Source: a virus
Strand: one strand, 5' to 3'
IMG/VR virus record: IMGVR_UViG_3300034819_000005
Coordinates: 1-58,243 of that record
Length of the DNA stretch: 58,243 nucleotides
Shown: piece after piece, positions 38,535 to 46,581 of the stretch
Layout of the letters: the number at the start of each line of letters is the position of its first letter
How positions within the stretch are numbered: the first letter of the stretch is position 1
Translations under genes and position numbers: made by a program
Notes under the pieces: generated by a model
The model's database searches: none
The model's input: the letters and a program-made list of their open reading frames with translations, nothing else
Told to the model about the DNA's origin: nothing

Positions 38535-39871
38535 TGACTCTGGTTACGGCAACGGTAAAGGATCAGGCCAACAACATCTACGCCAATGCGTTGGTGGAAG
38601 CCATCTTTATCCCTGCCCCCGGAATTACCACCCTCAGCTTAGCCAGTGGCTCAGTGTTCTCCACCTTCACGGCTGGGCAGACAGACAGCTTTGGCGCTCT
38701 GACCATGACCCTGACGGGGAGTGATCTCATCACCCCAGCTGGCTCAGTCTGGCGTTTCAACGTTCTGAACAATGCCCGAACGGTTGGCTTTAGCACTCAG
38801 ATCAGCATCACTGGAGCCACCCAAGACATCACCGCTGCGCTCCAGGCAGCCGCAGCTCTCATCAACACCCCAACCGGCTTCGGCAACATCACCACCCAGA
38901 GCATCATCAACAGTGGGGCTTTCTCATCTTTTGACGCTACCATTGGGCCAGGTAACCTTAACCTTAGTGGCCCCTTCCTCGCAACCAACATCATCAGCAC
39001 CAGCAGTACAATCAACACCGGCACCGGATACCTGTTTAGTGGGGATACCAACCTATCGCGGGATGCTGCGGGGGTTGTAGACGTTGGCAATGGAACTGCG
39101 GGTAACAAAAGTGGAAGAGTCAACCTCACCACCTTAGGCGTCTACAAATCAGACGGCACTGTTCCCGCAACTATTACCAATGACACATCGGGTGGGATCA
39201 ACCTAACCAACAATGCCGGTAACACCTGGCAGTTGAATAGCTTGGGTAGCTGGGTGAGCCCCCCAGGCAAAGTTATAGCCCTGTCTGGCTCATCCTCAGG
39301 ATCAACCGTCCTACAACCAGCAGCCGTTGCTAGTGGAACTTGGACTTTACCTGCAGCCACCGATACCTTTGTGGGCAAAAGCACCACCGATGTTCTTGGA
39401 AACAAGGATATAACTGGCGCTGGGAGCAACAACAAAATCACCCTGCTCAACTTCCAAGGGCCAGCAGCTGCCAAGGTGGGCAACTCCACCGACCAGACTT
39501 TGTTCACCTTCACTATCCCAGCCAATGTCGTCCAGACCAACAAGGGTTTGAAGCTCTATACCTCTTTCCAGCAAACCACAGGGGCTGGGGCCATCACCTA
39601 TAAGCTCATTCTTGGGGGCACCACCATATTTTCTATTGTCGATTCGGGCACCTCGTTGATCACAACCACGGTCTATATATGGGCCAATGGGAGCCAAACG
39701 GTGCAGACTGGAAGTATATTTGGTGCAGATGGGAGCACCATCATTATAAACAATTTGCTGACAACGGGTGGAGAAAACTTTGCCAATGCTCTGGCATTGA
39801 AGTGGACCTTCAATGTGGCCAATACCAGTTCAGTTACCCCAGATGTGTGGGTTTTGGAGTTAGTGCAATGA
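38534..39871 (+). CDS. Tail fibre/receptor-binding protein
   Basis: This 445-residue protein is rich in Thr/Ser/Asn/Gly. It opens with a CarD/Ig-like domain (VTATVKDQANNIYANALVEA) and has a repetitive beta-helix-like centre (NTGTGYLFSGDTNLSRDA). The C-terminal part is a beta domain like other podoviral fibre tips. The composition and place just before lysis-type genes support fibre function. Confidence 0.68.
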   Translation: MTLVTATVKDQANNIYANALVEAIFIPAPGITTLSLASGSVFSTFTAGQTDSFGALTMTLTGSDLITPAGSVWRFNVLNNARTVGFSTQISITGATQDITAALQAAAALINTPTGFGNITTQSIINSGAFSSFDATIGPGNLNLSGPFLATNIISTSSTINTGTGYLFSGDTNLSRDAAGVVDVGNGTAGNKSGRVNLTTLGVYKSDGTVPATITNDTSGGINLTNNAGNTWQLNSLGSWVSPPGKVIALSGSSSGSTVLQPAAVASGTWTLPAATDTFVGKSTTDVLGNKDITGAGSNNKITLLNFQGPAAAKVGNSTDQTLFTFTIPANVVQTNKGLKLYTSFQQTTGAGAITYKLILGGTTIFSIVDSGTSLITTTVYIWANGSQTVQTGSIFGADGSTIIINNLLTTGGENFANALALKWTFNVANTSSVTPDVWVLELVQ

Positions 39872-40143
39872 AAGACTGGAAGACAAAAGTAATGCTGGCC
39901 CTGATCTGGTTGGGGTCATTGGGCCTGATGGGAGCCAAGGATGTTGGGGGGAAGACCCCCTGGGAATGGCTCCTGTGGGCCATTGATGCTGGCTTGTTGG
40001 CTGGGCTGGCGGTTACCCTCAGGCATTATTACCGCCAAATCAGGCAGAATGCGGTGTGGGAATACCGAAGGAACCTGATGTGGGCCCAGTTTGTCAGGGA
40101 CCATGAGCTGAGCAATGGAGACCTGGGGCCAAAGGATGACTAA
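39868..40143 (+). CDS. Two-helix membrane protein (lysis candidate)
   Basis: The 91-residue product begins MKDWKTKVMLALIWLGSLGL, has two transmembrane helices (about 8-24 and 38-56) and a charged tail. TGGAG lies upstream and the start overlaps the fibre stop (ATGA). It could be a holin or antiholin; it is paired with 40159-40419. Confidence 0.6.
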   Translation: MKDWKTKVMLALIWLGSLGLMGAKDVGGKTPWEWLLWAIDAGLLAGLAVTLRHYYRQIRQNAVWEYRRNLMWAQFVRDHELSNGDLGPKDD

Positions 40144-40158
40144 TATGGCAGGCGTACA

Positions 40159-40419
40159 ATGATCACTGAGCCAGTGCCGATGGGTGGGATAAGCTTTGAT
40201 CAAGCCATCTGGCTCCATGCCATCGCTGCCCTCCCCCCAACTTTGGTGGCCCTGGCTGCCCTGGTGAAAGTGGTAAAGGGGCGGAAGGAAACCAAGGCCG
40301 ATATTAGAGATGTTCATATAAGCATCAACAGCCGGATGACCCAGCTCCTCCAGGAAGCCAAGGAGGGTAGTTATGCCGCTGGGCAAAAGGCTGAGCAAGA
40401 CCTTCATAAAGGTAGTTAG
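40159..40419 (+). CDS. Holin-like single-pass membrane protein
   Basis: This 86-residue protein has one transmembrane helix (about 16-38: AIWLHAIAALPPTLVALAAL), then a charged coiled-coil-like tail (SRMTQLLQEAKEGSYAAGQK). The N-terminus-out, short-tail layout is shared with class III holins and spanin-type proteins. No endolysin gene was found nearby. Confidence 0.6.
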   Translation: MITEPVPMGGISFDQAIWLHAIAALPPTLVALAALVKVVKGRKETKADIRDVHISINSRMTQLLQEAKEGSYAAGQKAEQDLHKGS

Positions 40420-40442
40420 GTGTTGTTAAGAGGAGCAATCAT

Positions 40443-41075
40443 ATGTCAGGAGCAGTTGTCAGCTACCTGGCCACCATGTTTAATCGGCTGGTCAGCAGAC
40501 CCACCAGCGCCATAGCCAGAACAGTCTATGGAGCTATGTTAGATATGAAAGCCTACCGGCCATCTGGGGAGGACCGCTCCCTCCTGGCTGATGTTACCTA
40601 CCATTTTGCCATGTACGACGAGTTTGGCACCCCCCGCTGGAACAATGAGATTCATGGAACAGTGGTCACCGAGGGCCTGAATAAGCTCCTGGATTGCACC
40701 TTCGTCACTGGCTCGGGCACACCAGCCTGGTTTGCCTTCCTGCTGGACGGCAGCGGTGGTCCCATTGTGATTGACCCTGGGGACACCCTCACGGGCAGTC
40801 ATGCGGGTTGGGTTGAGGATACTGACTACACCGGCAACCGCCCTGCCATCACCTTTGGAGCCATCTCTGGAGGGTCCGTGGACAACTCAGCTAGCCAGGC
40901 CCAGTTTGTCTTTACTGGAACGGGCTCGATTGCTGGAGCTGGGGTAGCCAGCTCAACCACCAAGGGGGCCAATGGGTTGCTCTATGATGTTGGCCTGTTC
41001 CCGGATGGGTATCGCAATTATGGCGTGGGCTGGAACCTCTACCTGTCCGTGACCTGTTCCGTAGCAGCAGCATAA
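40443..41075 (+). CDS. Virion beta-protein (tail or fibre component)
   Basis: This 210-residue protein matches a pattern seen in several phage structural genes: VVTEGLNKLLDCTFVTGS..., HAGWVEDTDYTGNRPAI TFG, SVDNSASQAQFVF. AGGAG lies upstream. It is the first gene of the distal group of fibre-like proteins; the receptor or head position is unknown. Confidence 0.65.
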   Translation: MSGAVVSYLATMFNRLVSRPTSAIARTVYGAMLDMKAYRPSGEDRSLLADVTYHFAMYDEFGTPRWNNEIHGTVVTEGLNKLLDCTFVTGSGTPAWFAFLLDGSGGPIVIDPGDTLTGSHAGWVEDTDYTGNRPAITFGAISGGSVDNSASQAQFVFTGTGSIAGAGVASSTTKGANGLLYDVGLFPDGYRNYGVGWNLYLSVTCSVAAA

Positions 41076-41100
41076 CCAATATTCATAAGGAGTAATACGT

Positions 41101-41523
41101 ATGGCTCATACACCGAGAATTACAGCAGCCGTCGCCAATGCTGGCATGGATGCTATGTTTGGGGGCACGATTTCAGACCTTGGAATCATTGAGATATGGT
41201 CCGATGCCGGGGCCCAACCAGCAGCGGGCGGGGGGTCCAGTGGAACCTCTGTCCTGTTGGCCGAACTGACCATGAATGCCACTGCCTGGACAGCACCAGC
41301 ATCAGGTGGGGTGTTGACGGCAGCCGCCATCACTCAGGACAGCTCAGCCAATGCCAGTGGGACTGCCAGCTGGTTCCGGCTGAAGACTGCTGGGGGTACA
41401 GCCTTGATTGATGGATCGGTGGGGGTAGGTTCGGGCTTTGACCTGAACATCAACTCCACAGCCATTACCAGTGGTGGGATTGTAGCAGCCAACAGCCTGA
41501 CCATAACTCACCCGCTATTGTAG
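41101..41523 (+). CDS. Minor tail/fibre-like protein
   Basis: This 140-residue beta protein has the recognisable pattern GIIEIWSDAGAQPAAGGGSS...LLAELTMNATAW...GVLTAAAITQDS...TASWFRLKTAGGTALIDGSV found in many phage tail-associated proteins. AGGAG lies upstream. Confidence 0.68.
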   Translation: MAHTPRITAAVANAGMDAMFGGTISDLGIIEIWSDAGAQPAAGGGSSGTSVLLAELTMNATAWTAPASGGVLTAAAITQDSSANASGTASWFRLKTAGGTALIDGSVGVGSGFDLNINSTAITSGGIVAANSLTITHPLL

Positions 41524-41528
41524 AGATA

Positions 41529-41894
41529 ATGCCCACTCTCACCCAGCTCTACGCCGAAGCAGAAGCCATCACCAAGCCGCTCTGCCTGGGTGGAGTTGGG
41601 TGTGGGGCCCTGGCCGATAGGCCATACCACTGCTGTGAACGGCAATACTGTGAGATGGCCCAGAGGTTTGCTCGGGATGAATATGGCCTGGAGCTAGAAC
41701 CAACCAACCACCCCACGATCCCTTTCATGGGACCAGAGGGGTGTATAGTTCCCAGCCACCTCAGGCCCATCTGTACCCTCCATGCCTGCGCTTTCAGCTA
41801 TGCGCCGGTCAGCAACCCAACCGAACCCTATTGGCAGTTGCGCCAGCAGATACTTGAGGCTGAAGCCGCAGCAGGAAGAAGGATTGAATCATGA
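41529..41894 (+). CDS. Conserved Cys-rich phage protein
   Basis: This 121-residue protein is of a type I recognise as common but uncharacterised in phages: LCLGGVGCGAL...YHCCERQYCEMA, and GPEGCIVPSHLRPICTLHAC. The eight or so Cys suggest a zinc or Fe-S site. Conserved next to tail fibres in other phages. Confidence 0.7.
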   Translation: MPTLTQLYAEAEAITKPLCLGGVGCGALADRPYHCCERQYCEMAQRFARDEYGLELEPTNHPTIPFMGPEGCIVPSHLRPICTLHACAFSYAPVSNPTEPYWQLRQQILEAEAAAGRRIES

Positions 41895-42232
41895 TAAAGA
41901 AGCTGAGTTTGCTTTGTGCGTTGTTGGCGGCTGCCTGCATCGGGCGGGCGACCACCCATTGGGCTGCTTATGACCCTGCTCCGGCTTATGTTTGTGGGTT
42001 TGGCCCTGGCGGGAACAATTCCACCTCCCCCTGTACCCAGTACATCGTGGAGGTCTCAACCGCTCGGTTGGGTGGTGGGGCAATCATCTACCAGGTGACA
42101 GAGAGCCCGTTCGCTGTGGATGGAGCTAACATCCGGTTGGTTGCTGCCAGCCAGATCAGTGACACTCATACCCAACAGCCGTTGCCCAACAATACTGGCG
42201 ACACTTTTACCATCGCTATCAGTAAGCCCTGA
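41891..42232 (+). CDS. Secreted small protein
   Basis: The 113-residue product begins with a signal peptide MIKKLSLLCALLAAACIGRA (a C after AAA weakly resembles a lipobox). The mature part is beta-rich with one possible disulfide (VCGFGPGGNNSTSPC). It overlaps both neighbours, in the fibre operon. Periplasmic or surface role unknown. Confidence 0.62.
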   Translation: MIKKLSLLCALLAAACIGRATTHWAAYDPAPAYVCGFGPGGNNSTSPCTQYIVEVSTARLGGGAIIYQVTESPFAVDGANIRLVAASQISDTHTQQPLPNNTGDTFTIAISKP

Positions 42233-43455
42233 TGACAACCCTGGTCCAAAGCGCGTTTGCAGCAGGTAGCCCGCTGGCGTTTGCTACACCGAACGTTGTA
42301 CCCAATACAGCGGGCAACTTTCTGGCGGTGGTGATCTATATGGAAGCTACTATTGCTAATCCATCCATCACCTGCTCGGACCTCTTAGGTAATGTCTATC
42401 AGGGGCTGGGGCTGAGGGTAAATGACAACGCCACAGCTTATGCTGAGCTGTTCATTGTCCCCAGTTGCCTGGCTGGGATCAATGAGGTGACGGGGACTGT
42501 GTTTGATGGAGCCACACCATTGGCAGGGGAGCGGTTGCTGATCCATGAGTTTACCCCCGTCCCCACCTTCTACCGTAGTGTTCATGCCTCTGGAACTGGG
42601 CTTACCCAAAGCTCTGGGCCGGTGGTTGCGGGTGATAATAGCTTCCTGTTTGGTTATGAGATGGCAAACATTACTAGTGGCCAGACCGCTGTCACCCCTG
42701 GTGTGGGGTGGACCCAAGCTATAGTCTTCTCTCCAGCTCCGGCGGTTATTACCCAATACAAGGACATTGTTTCTGCCGGGAATTACGACTCAACCACAAC
42801 CTCCACGGTGAGCAAGGGCAGTGCTTGCCATTGGGTGGCGGAAATTCTTGCATTTGATGAGGTACCTCCTATGTCAACAGCAGATATTGCATTAACAGTT
42901 CCAGCCGTAGCCATCTCAAGCGTGGCTTGGGTTCCTGTGACAGCAGATGTGGCCCTGACTACCCCAGCTGTAGCCATTGCTGGTGCAGCTCAGGATGGGC
43001 AGCAAGGGGCTATAGCGATGACCCTGACAAAGGTGTCCCCAACCGTTGTTGGCCAGGTGGGGGTACAGCTGGCTGGGGCCCTAGTTGTTAAGAAGGCATC
43101 CATATCGGTGAGTGGGCATTTAAGCACTGACCCGCCCGGCCAGGTGGGTATTCCACCTCTGGCCCTCTCCGTCAATGCCCAGACAGGGACTGCCTACACC
43201 ATTCAGCACAATGACCGAGAGAGGCTGGTTACCTTTCTCAACTCATCTCCTGTAGCTGTGACAGTGCCCGAAGCGGTAGCGGCTTTTGGCTATGGCTGGC
43301 GCTGTGCTGTCCACAACAAGGGAGCAGGGACAGTGACCATTACCCCTTCTGCGGGCAAGATCAACGAAGCCAGTAATATTGCCCTGACCACAGGGCAGGG
43401 GTTTGACATTGTATCGGATGGCAAGGACTGGCAGATTGAGGGTGATCTGACCTGA
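42232..43455 (+). CDS. Tail fibre protein
   Basis: This 407-residue protein has an N-terminal lectin-like beta domain, then two imperfect repeats (TADIALTVPAVAIS and TADVALTTPAVAIA), and a C-terminal domain resembling common phage fibre tips (YTIQHNDRERLVTFLNSS...VTVPEA...HNKGAGTVTITPSAGKINEA). It is coupled to micro-protein E at its end. Confidence 0.7.
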   Translation: MTTLVQSAFAAGSPLAFATPNVVPNTAGNFLAVVIYMEATIANPSITCSDLLGNVYQGLGLRVNDNATAYAELFIVPSCLAGINEVTGTVFDGATPLAGERLLIHEFTPVPTFYRSVHASGTGLTQSSGPVVAGDNSFLFGYEMANITSGQTAVTPGVGWTQAIVFSPAPAVITQYKDIVSAGNYDSTTTSTVSKGSACHWVAEILAFDEVPPMSTADIALTVPAVAISSVAWVPVTADVALTTPAVAIAGAAQDGQQGAIAMTLTKVSPTVVGQVGVQLAGALVVKKASISVSGHLSTDPPGQVGIPPLALSVNAQTGTAYTIQHNDRERLVTFLNSSPVAVTVPEAVAAFGYGWRCAVHNKGAGTVTITPSAGKINEASNIALTTGQGFDIVSDGKDWQIEGDLT

Positions 43456-43610
43456 TGCCCTACTCCAGTGATGCCCAACGGAGCTATTTCAATGCCAACC
43501 GGGAAAAGATCGGGGGAGCCACCGTGGATGAGTTCAACCGCTCATCCAAGGGTAAGAAACTCCCCCGGCGCAAGGGCAAACGCCATAAGCGGAAGGCTAA
43601 GCGAGGGTGA
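43455..43610 (+). CDS. Basic micro-protein E (51 residues)
   Basis: The product starts MPYSSDAQRSYFNANREKIG and ends LPRRKGKRHKRKAKRG. It overlaps the fibre stop (TGATG) and converges by 14 bp with the leftward gene at 43597. It is the last rightward gene of the morphogenesis operon. Confidence 0.6.
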   Translation: MPYSSDAQRSYFNANREKIGGATVDEFNRSSKGKKLPRRKGKRHKRKAKRG

Positions 43611-44376
43611 CCTCTACCTGGCCCAGCTTGACGGTGTAGGGTTTGGCGGTTGAGCGGGAGTCCAGCTGACAGGCCACATTAAAGGCTGTAGCCATGGTCT
43701 TCGAGGTGAAGACGGGCTGGCTGAAGCCTACTGGTTGGGTGGGTCCGTCCCCAAACCTGATGGACTCGTGGGTCTCACTGGTACTGGAGAGGGTGTAGGT
43801 GGAGGTTATTCCCACGGTCCTACCTCCAGTGATCAGGTCAGGATTGAAGCTGACTCCAGTTGTCACCCACCTTTTTTCAGTGTAGTTAAAGGCCCTCACC
43901 ACCCAACTCCCTCCACCTGATGGGAGGAGCTGATAGCCCATATTCCAAACCTTAAACCCCAGCTGGCGCTGGAAGTCGGATTCGATGGCCTGGACAGCTG
44001 AGAGGTCGTTGATGCTGAGCTGATAGCTGAGGCTGAAGCGGGTGGCTTGCTGGAGACGGGTCAGGTTGACATAGGGGGCCAGCCTCCGAAGGCAGTAGAG
44101 GTTGTCGGAGTCACCATCAATGACGGCTGGGTGGTAGTCAATGATAGCTGGCTCCCCAGGGATCATGGTGGCTGTGCCATGAACTGGAGGGTTGTTGATG
44201 GGCTTGGACCTGCCCACTCCCCACAACAGCTCCCAGGGGCTTGACTGGAGGGCAATCAGGGTAAGGACAGGGTTGGCGGTGATGGCCTGGAGCTGGGCAA
44301 TCTGAGCATCCTTGTCGGAGTCAGTCTTGATGGCGGCAGCTAGGTCATTGACGATGGCTTGGAGGGCTGGGTTCAT
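43597..44376 (-). CDS. LamG/concanavalin-like beta-sandwich protein
   Basis: This 259-residue protein has a helical N-terminal part (IVNDLAAAIKTDSDKDAQIA) and a large beta part (SDFQRQLGFKVWNMGYQLLP, WVVRAFNYTEKRWVTTGV, STYTLSSTSETHESIRFG) that looks like LamG/ConA-like carbohydrate-binding sandwiches I associate with Acidobacteria-type proteins. No signal peptide. A virion or host-surface role is possible; no catalytic residues seen. Confidence 0.55.
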   Translation of the reverse strand: MNPALQAIVNDLAAAIKTDSDKDAQIAQLQAITANPVLTLIALQSSPWELLWGVGRSKPINNPPVHGTATMIPGEPAIIDYHPAVIDGDSDNLYCLRRLAPYVNLTRLQQATRFSLSYQLSINDLSAVQAIESDFQRQLGFKVWNMGYQLLPSGGGSWVVRAFNYTEKRWVTTGVSFNPDLITGGRTVGITSTYTLSSTSETHESIRFGDGPTQPVGFSQPVFTSKTMATAFNVACQLDSRSTAKPYTVKLGQVEVTLA

Positions 44377-44379
44377 GGG

Positions 44380-44538
44380 CTACTTCACCACGCTGATGAA
44401 GTATTTGCCTGCCAGCAGGAAGGCCAGCAACCCAGTCCAGAACATGATCTCGCCAATCCTGACCAGCTTGGGGTTGGCACAGACAATGAACATGATGACA
44501 CCAATGATGGCGATAAGTAGAGGGAAGTAAATAGTCAT
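44380..44538 (-). CDS. Small two-helix membrane protein
   Basis: The 52-residue product begins MTIYFPLLIAIIGVIMFIVC and has a second helix (FWTGLLAFLLAGKYFISVV). AAGGAG lies upstream of the ATG at 44538. It resembles small holin-like proteins and sits immediately upstream of the LamG-like gene. Confidence 0.6.
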   Translation of the reverse strand: MTIYFPLLIAIIGVIMFIVCANPKLVRIGEIMFWTGLLAFLLAGKYFISVVK

Positions 44539-44572
44539 GGAGCTCCTTGGGGTGGGCAAGGATGATGGTTAT

Positions 44573-44603
44573 AAAAGGTAAGGCCCACCAGGTTTGATGG
44601 GCC
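44573..44603 (-). terminator. Possible terminator after the coiled-coil gene
   Basis: On the minus strand GGCCCA (44598-44603) pairs with TGGGCC (44582-44587), followed by TTACCTTTT. Only six pairs, so a weak or attenuating terminator. Confidence 0.45.
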
Positions 44604-44638
44604 CACTTTAACACCCCGCCACTGGGATCGCCAAGAGC

Positions 44639-44944
44639 TTAAACAGCTGGAGGGGCAGGGGTGTTGGCTTGGATGGCAGCTGCGATGGCTGCTTTGTTGG
44701 CATTGATGGCTGCATCCAGGGCATCCAGTTTGGCCTGATCATTACCAGCTGCCTTCAGTTGGGCTGAGATATTGTCCAACAGGGCAATAATGGAGGCGTC
44801 AAGGGTTGTCTCATCAGCAACATCCTGAGTGAGTGTGTCGAGGGTTACCAGGGCCATTTTCAAGTCTCCTTTTATTTGTTTGAGGTCCTTTAGAATCTGG
44901 GTCAGGCGCTCGTCAAAGTTGACGAAGTGGAGATAGACATCCAT
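44639..44944 (-). CDS. Small helical protein with alternative internal start
   Basis: This 101-residue, almost entirely helical protein (SIIALLDNISAQLKAAGNDQ) ends NTPAPPAV, a pattern common to small phage coiled-coil proteins. Two in-frame ATGs have their own ribosome sites: 44944 (AAAGGAC) and 44857 (AAAGGAG at nine bases; MALVTLDTL, 72 residues). The shorter start matches the usual family start. Both products may be made. Confidence 0.58.
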   Translation of the reverse strand: MDVYLHFVNFDERLTQILKDLKQIKGDLKMALVTLDTLTQDVADETTLDASIIALLDNISAQLKAAGNDQAKLDALDAAINANKAAIAAAIQANTPAPPAV

Positions 44945-44969
44945 GTTTAGTCCTTTGGCTCCTGGCCGA

Positions 44970-45593
44970 TTATAGCTCACCCATCAGCATCACTGGCATG
45001 GGGGTTAGACGGAGGATACCCACCAACCAGCTGAGCTGGAGACAGAGGAAGCCAAGCTGGCTCACCATGGTGACCATGAGCTGGGACTCCCCTCTGACCT
45101 CAAACCATCCTCCAACCCATTGGGTGATCAGGCTGATGGCGATGCCGAAGCCGATCCATTTGGCCAAGGGGGTCCACCTATCACCCAGGACCATGGCCAT
45201 CAGCAATAGGAAGAGGGCTGAGAGGCGGGCCGTGATACCCACCCTCCACAAACTGTGCAAAGAAAGGGGGTGAGGCAGCCGCCAGAGGGCTGTGACAGTG
45301 ACTATGATTGCTATGGAAGCATAGAAGGTGGCGGTGTTGACGTGTTTATGGAGGAGGCGCTCGGTCACTCCAGCAATGAGGATGATGACCACGATGTATC
45401 CCACCAGCTCTCCCCACCAATAAACCATCCGCCACCCTTCAATAGTCATAAACCATTGCGCGTAGGCGCGGATCAAGGAGCGCACGAGCGTGAAGATGAG
45501 GTAGTTTTTAGCCATCCCAGCTGGAAACTGGGTAATCAGGTAGACATCAAGGAGAACTACTAGGAGCTGAAGGAAAGGGGGTAGGAGGTCCAT
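44970..45593 (-). CDS. Multi-pass membrane protein
   Basis: This 207-residue, very hydrophobic protein has about six to seven predicted membrane helices (for example LLVVLLDVYLITQF, YIVVIILIAGVTER, FLLLMAMVLGDRW, LCLQLSWLVGILRL). No transporter motif is recognised. A phage-encoded polytopic membrane protein is unusual and may alter the host envelope or exclude superinfection. Confidence 0.65.
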   Translation of the reverse strand: MDLLPPFLQLLVVLLDVYLITQFPAGMAKNYLIFTLVRSLIRAYAQWFMTIEGWRMVYWWGELVGYIVVIILIAGVTERLLHKHVNTATFYASIAIIVTVTALWRLPHPLSLHSLWRVGITARLSALFLLLMAMVLGDRWTPLAKWIGFGIAISLITQWVGGWFEVRGESQLMVTMVSQLGFLCLQLSWLVGILRLTPMPVMLMGEL

Positions 45594-45609
45594 CAGACCC
45601 CCTTACCCA

Positions 45610-45750
45610 TTAACGGGGCGGTAGACAGTGGAGCGGGGGACCGCATTTGGGCACCGGATCGCCCCCATCTCCAAACATGGTTGCTGGAGCTAGAGCGATG
45701 GTTCCAAAGGCCAACAGGACAACAAGGATTGCTTTGATGGTTTTTGACAT
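45610..45750 (-). CDS. Small secreted peptide
   Basis: The 46-residue product begins with a signal-like segment MSKTIKAILVVLLAFGTIAL and ends in a short Gly/Pro/Cys-rich part (CGPPLHCLPPR). The ribosome site (GGGGGA) is rather distant, so the start is uncertain. It may be a periplasmic peptide. Confidence 0.45.
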   Translation of the reverse strand: MSKTIKAILVVLLAFGTIALAPATMFGDGGDPVPKCGPPLHCLPPR

Positions 45751-45844
45751 GCCTCATTGTCGGTTCCCCCTTCTCTCATTGTATCCAAGTATGGACTGAT
45801 GTGCTAGTGATGATGACTGGGCCTATTTCAACCAGCCAAACAGT

Positions 45845-46204
45845 TTAGTGAACCACCGACACAACCCCCGTTGGGGCTGCTGGAAGTACCACCGCTGGGG
45901 TGAGATTGGAAGCCAGCGACTCGGTGCCATTGACGGTGAAGGTCACGATGTAGCAATAGGTGCCCAAGGCTATTGGAGGAGCATCGGTGAACTTGGTGGC
46001 TGTGGCTGGAGCAGTGCCCACCTTGAGGAAGGCGGTCAATGGGGGGTTGGTGGAGCAAGCGGCTGGGGCCCGGTAGATGGTATAGGTGCCGGTTGGGTTA
46101 CCCGCAGCATCAGAGCTGGCGGTCCAAGTTAGATCGACGGAGTGGGTGGATTGGGCCATTCCCCCGATGGGGAGGAGTAGTAGTAGCCATAATACTTGTC
46201 TCAT
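45845..46204 (-). CDS. Secreted FN3-type domain protein
   Basis: The 119-residue product starts with a signal peptide MRQVLWLLLLLPIGGMAQ, then a single FN3-like domain: SVDLTWTASSDAAGNPTGTY TIYRA...C..., ALGTYCYIVTFTVNGTESLA SN. Such domains are abundant in Acidobacteria-like secreted proteins. AAAAGGAG lies upstream. It could be displayed on the host surface or on the virion. Confidence 0.65.
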   Translation of the reverse strand: MRQVLWLLLLLPIGGMAQSTHSVDLTWTASSDAAGNPTGTYTIYRAPAACSTNPPLTAFLKVGTAPATATKFTDAPPIALGTYCYIVTFTVNGTESLASNLTPAVVLPAAPTGVVSVVH

Positions 46205-46355
46205 TGATTGCTCCTTTTGGGCACTTCATTGGGCAGGGGCACAGGTGTTGCTAATGCCATCTCACCCGTAAGGGATATAGGAAACCGAGCAGCTATTGCC
46301 CCTTTTACCACTGGTTTCTTAACAACACCTGGCATGTCATAGTCCGTTGGAGAAG

Positions 46356-46578
46356 GGGGAGGGAGTCATTGTTTTTGAGTAGGAGGCGACCCCCTCCCCG
46401 GTCGGGAGTGCCCTTGAGCACCCTCAGCCTAACCCCACCACGCCAGTGGGGTCAAGACCTTTCATCGGGAATATTCCACGCTCTTGGGGCGGCTGGCTAA
46501 AACCGAGGTACCCTGGGCCGGACTAGCCCCCTGTGTTCCCTTGTCCTCCCTCAGTCCGGTGAAACCCTCCCGATGAAA
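46356..46578. ncRNA. Large structured intergenic region
   Basis: The 377-bp gap 46205-46581 has no coding frame but many complementary arms. TTTCATCGGGA (46460-46470) pairs perfectly with TCCCGATGAAA (46568-46578) and encloses CCGGACT/AGTCCGG (46518-46524, 46553-46559). Upstream are ACCCCAC/GTGGGGT (46432-46452), GTGC/GCAC (46408-46421) and GGGGAGGG/CCCTCCCC (46356-46363, 46392-46399). No terminator signature. The strand is unknown; minus is likelier by gene direction. It resembles a structured phage RNA of unknown class. Confidence 0.5.
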
Positions 46579-46581
46579 CCG

